Shown: piece by piece, positions 38,829 to 39,211 of the stretch
Numbering within the stretch: the first letter of the stretch is position 1
How the letters are laid out: the number at the start of each line of letters is the position of its first letter
NCBI GenBank assembly: GCA_021307315.1
Contig: JAJSPD010000166.1
Location: 1 to 39,211, forward strand
DNA: 39,211 nucleotides
Direction: 5' to 3'
DNA from: Bisporella sp. PMI_857
Taxonomy: Eukaryota; Ascomycota; Leotiomycetes; Helotiales; Helotiaceae
Made by a program: the position numbers and the translations under genes
Notes under the pieces: model-generated
Database searches by the model: none
Told to the model about the DNA's origin: nothing
What the model saw: only the letters and a program-made list of their open reading frames with translations

Positions 38829-39211
38829 ATGGATAAATACAGCAAATCAGATCGTATTAGCAAGGCGATTGCAGCAATCGAAAGAGGAGAATTCAAATAT
38901 TCATCTCATGCAGCGGCAGAGTCCAAAGTTTCCAGATCAGCAATTGACAGGCGGAGGCAAGGAATTACGGTGCATAAGAAGGACACCGACTCGTACACAC
39001 GACAGTGCCTTACAGACGTTCAAGAAAAGCTCTTAATTGATAGAATCAATTATTTGAGTATGAGAAATATGCCTCCGACAAGTAGAATCGTCAAAAACCT
39101 TGCGGAAGAGCTACGGCAAGCCCCAGTAGGGAAGAACTGGACTGGTCAATTTGTGGCTCGGTATAAGGATCAACTGAAGTCAGCTTATTTACGGAACATC
39201 GACAATTTAAG
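38829..39211 (+). CDS. pogo/Fot-type transposase, N-terminal part, cut by the window end
   Basis: ATG at 38829 opens a frame that stays open to the window edge (127 codons). MDKYSKSDRISKAIAAIERG and SSHAAAESKVSRSAIDRRRQ form a psq-type HTH, followed by the CENP-B/Tc5-type region (QEKLLIDRINYLSMRNMPP, VGKNWTGQFVARYKDQL). This is the N-terminus of a fungal DDE_1 transposase, different from the copy at 16.6-18.5 kb. No defects are seen so far; the catalytic part lies outside. Confidence 0.85.
   Translation, partial: MDKYSKSDRISKAIAAIERGEFKYSSHAAAESKVSRSAIDRRRQGITVHKKDTDSYTRQCLTDVQEKLLIDRINYLSMRNMPPTSRIVKNLAEELRQAPVGKNWTGQFVARYKDQLKSAYLRNIDNL

Overview
The window looks like a transposon-rich accessory compartment of a filamentous ascomycete (Pezizomycotina). 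The evidence is one HET-domain gene, short GT..AG introns of about 50-70 nt, a fungal kinase-like family, and many cut-and-paste elements decayed in the way RIP (repeat-induced point mutation) decays them: nearly all nonsense codons fall where CpA to TpA changes turn Gln or Trp codons into TAG or TAA. No rRNA, tRNA, CRISPR array or bacterial-type operon was seen. The species cannot be named from the sequence.

Layout, 0-12 kb. A secreted Cys-rich protein gene (minus strand, cut by the window edge) has a complete 3.55-kb intron-rich hAT element inserted about 95 bp upstream of its ATG, with an exact 8-bp target duplication. Then come a Fot1/pogo C-terminal fragment, a 605-bp non-autonomous element with 83-bp inverted repeats and a 9-bp duplication, a MULE with 56-bp inverted repeats (7247-9579), a broken piggyBac transposase (10237-11556) and a 246-bp TA-flanked MITE just upstream of the HET gene.

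12-19 kb. An intact 847-aa HET-domain gene is followed by a DD34E Tc1-like relic and a structurally complete DD35D pogo element (16633-18492) with perfect ends and TA duplication. Four solo LTRs or LTR-like pieces lie in the window, three of them with exact 5-bp duplications and one of those nested inside the fourth. A second, diverged hAT fragment lies at about 19.3-19.5 kb.

19.7-29.5 kb. A heavily mutated Helitron (coiled-coil/N region, Rep with HxH and Y2 motifs, PIF1-type helicase) is followed by a solo LTR with three 33-bp repeats, a TPR-gene fragment, another solo LTR, and a three-exon gene (28663-29466, minus) that no single open frame reveals.

29.7-39.2 kb. A MULE with an intact 757-aa transposase, perfect ends and an 8-bp duplication sits beside a 2.3-kb inverted-repeat structure sharing its terminal signature; that structure contains a complete Tc1/mariner element whose transposase has one amber codon. 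Next is a two-domain fungal kinase-like gene (35601-37919) broken by a single TAA exactly between its N-terminal and kinase-like parts. The window ends inside the N-terminus of another pogo-like transposase.

Host genes with real support are the secreted protein, the HET gene, the three-exon gene and the (pseudo)kinase-like gene. Almost everything else is mobile DNA or its debris.
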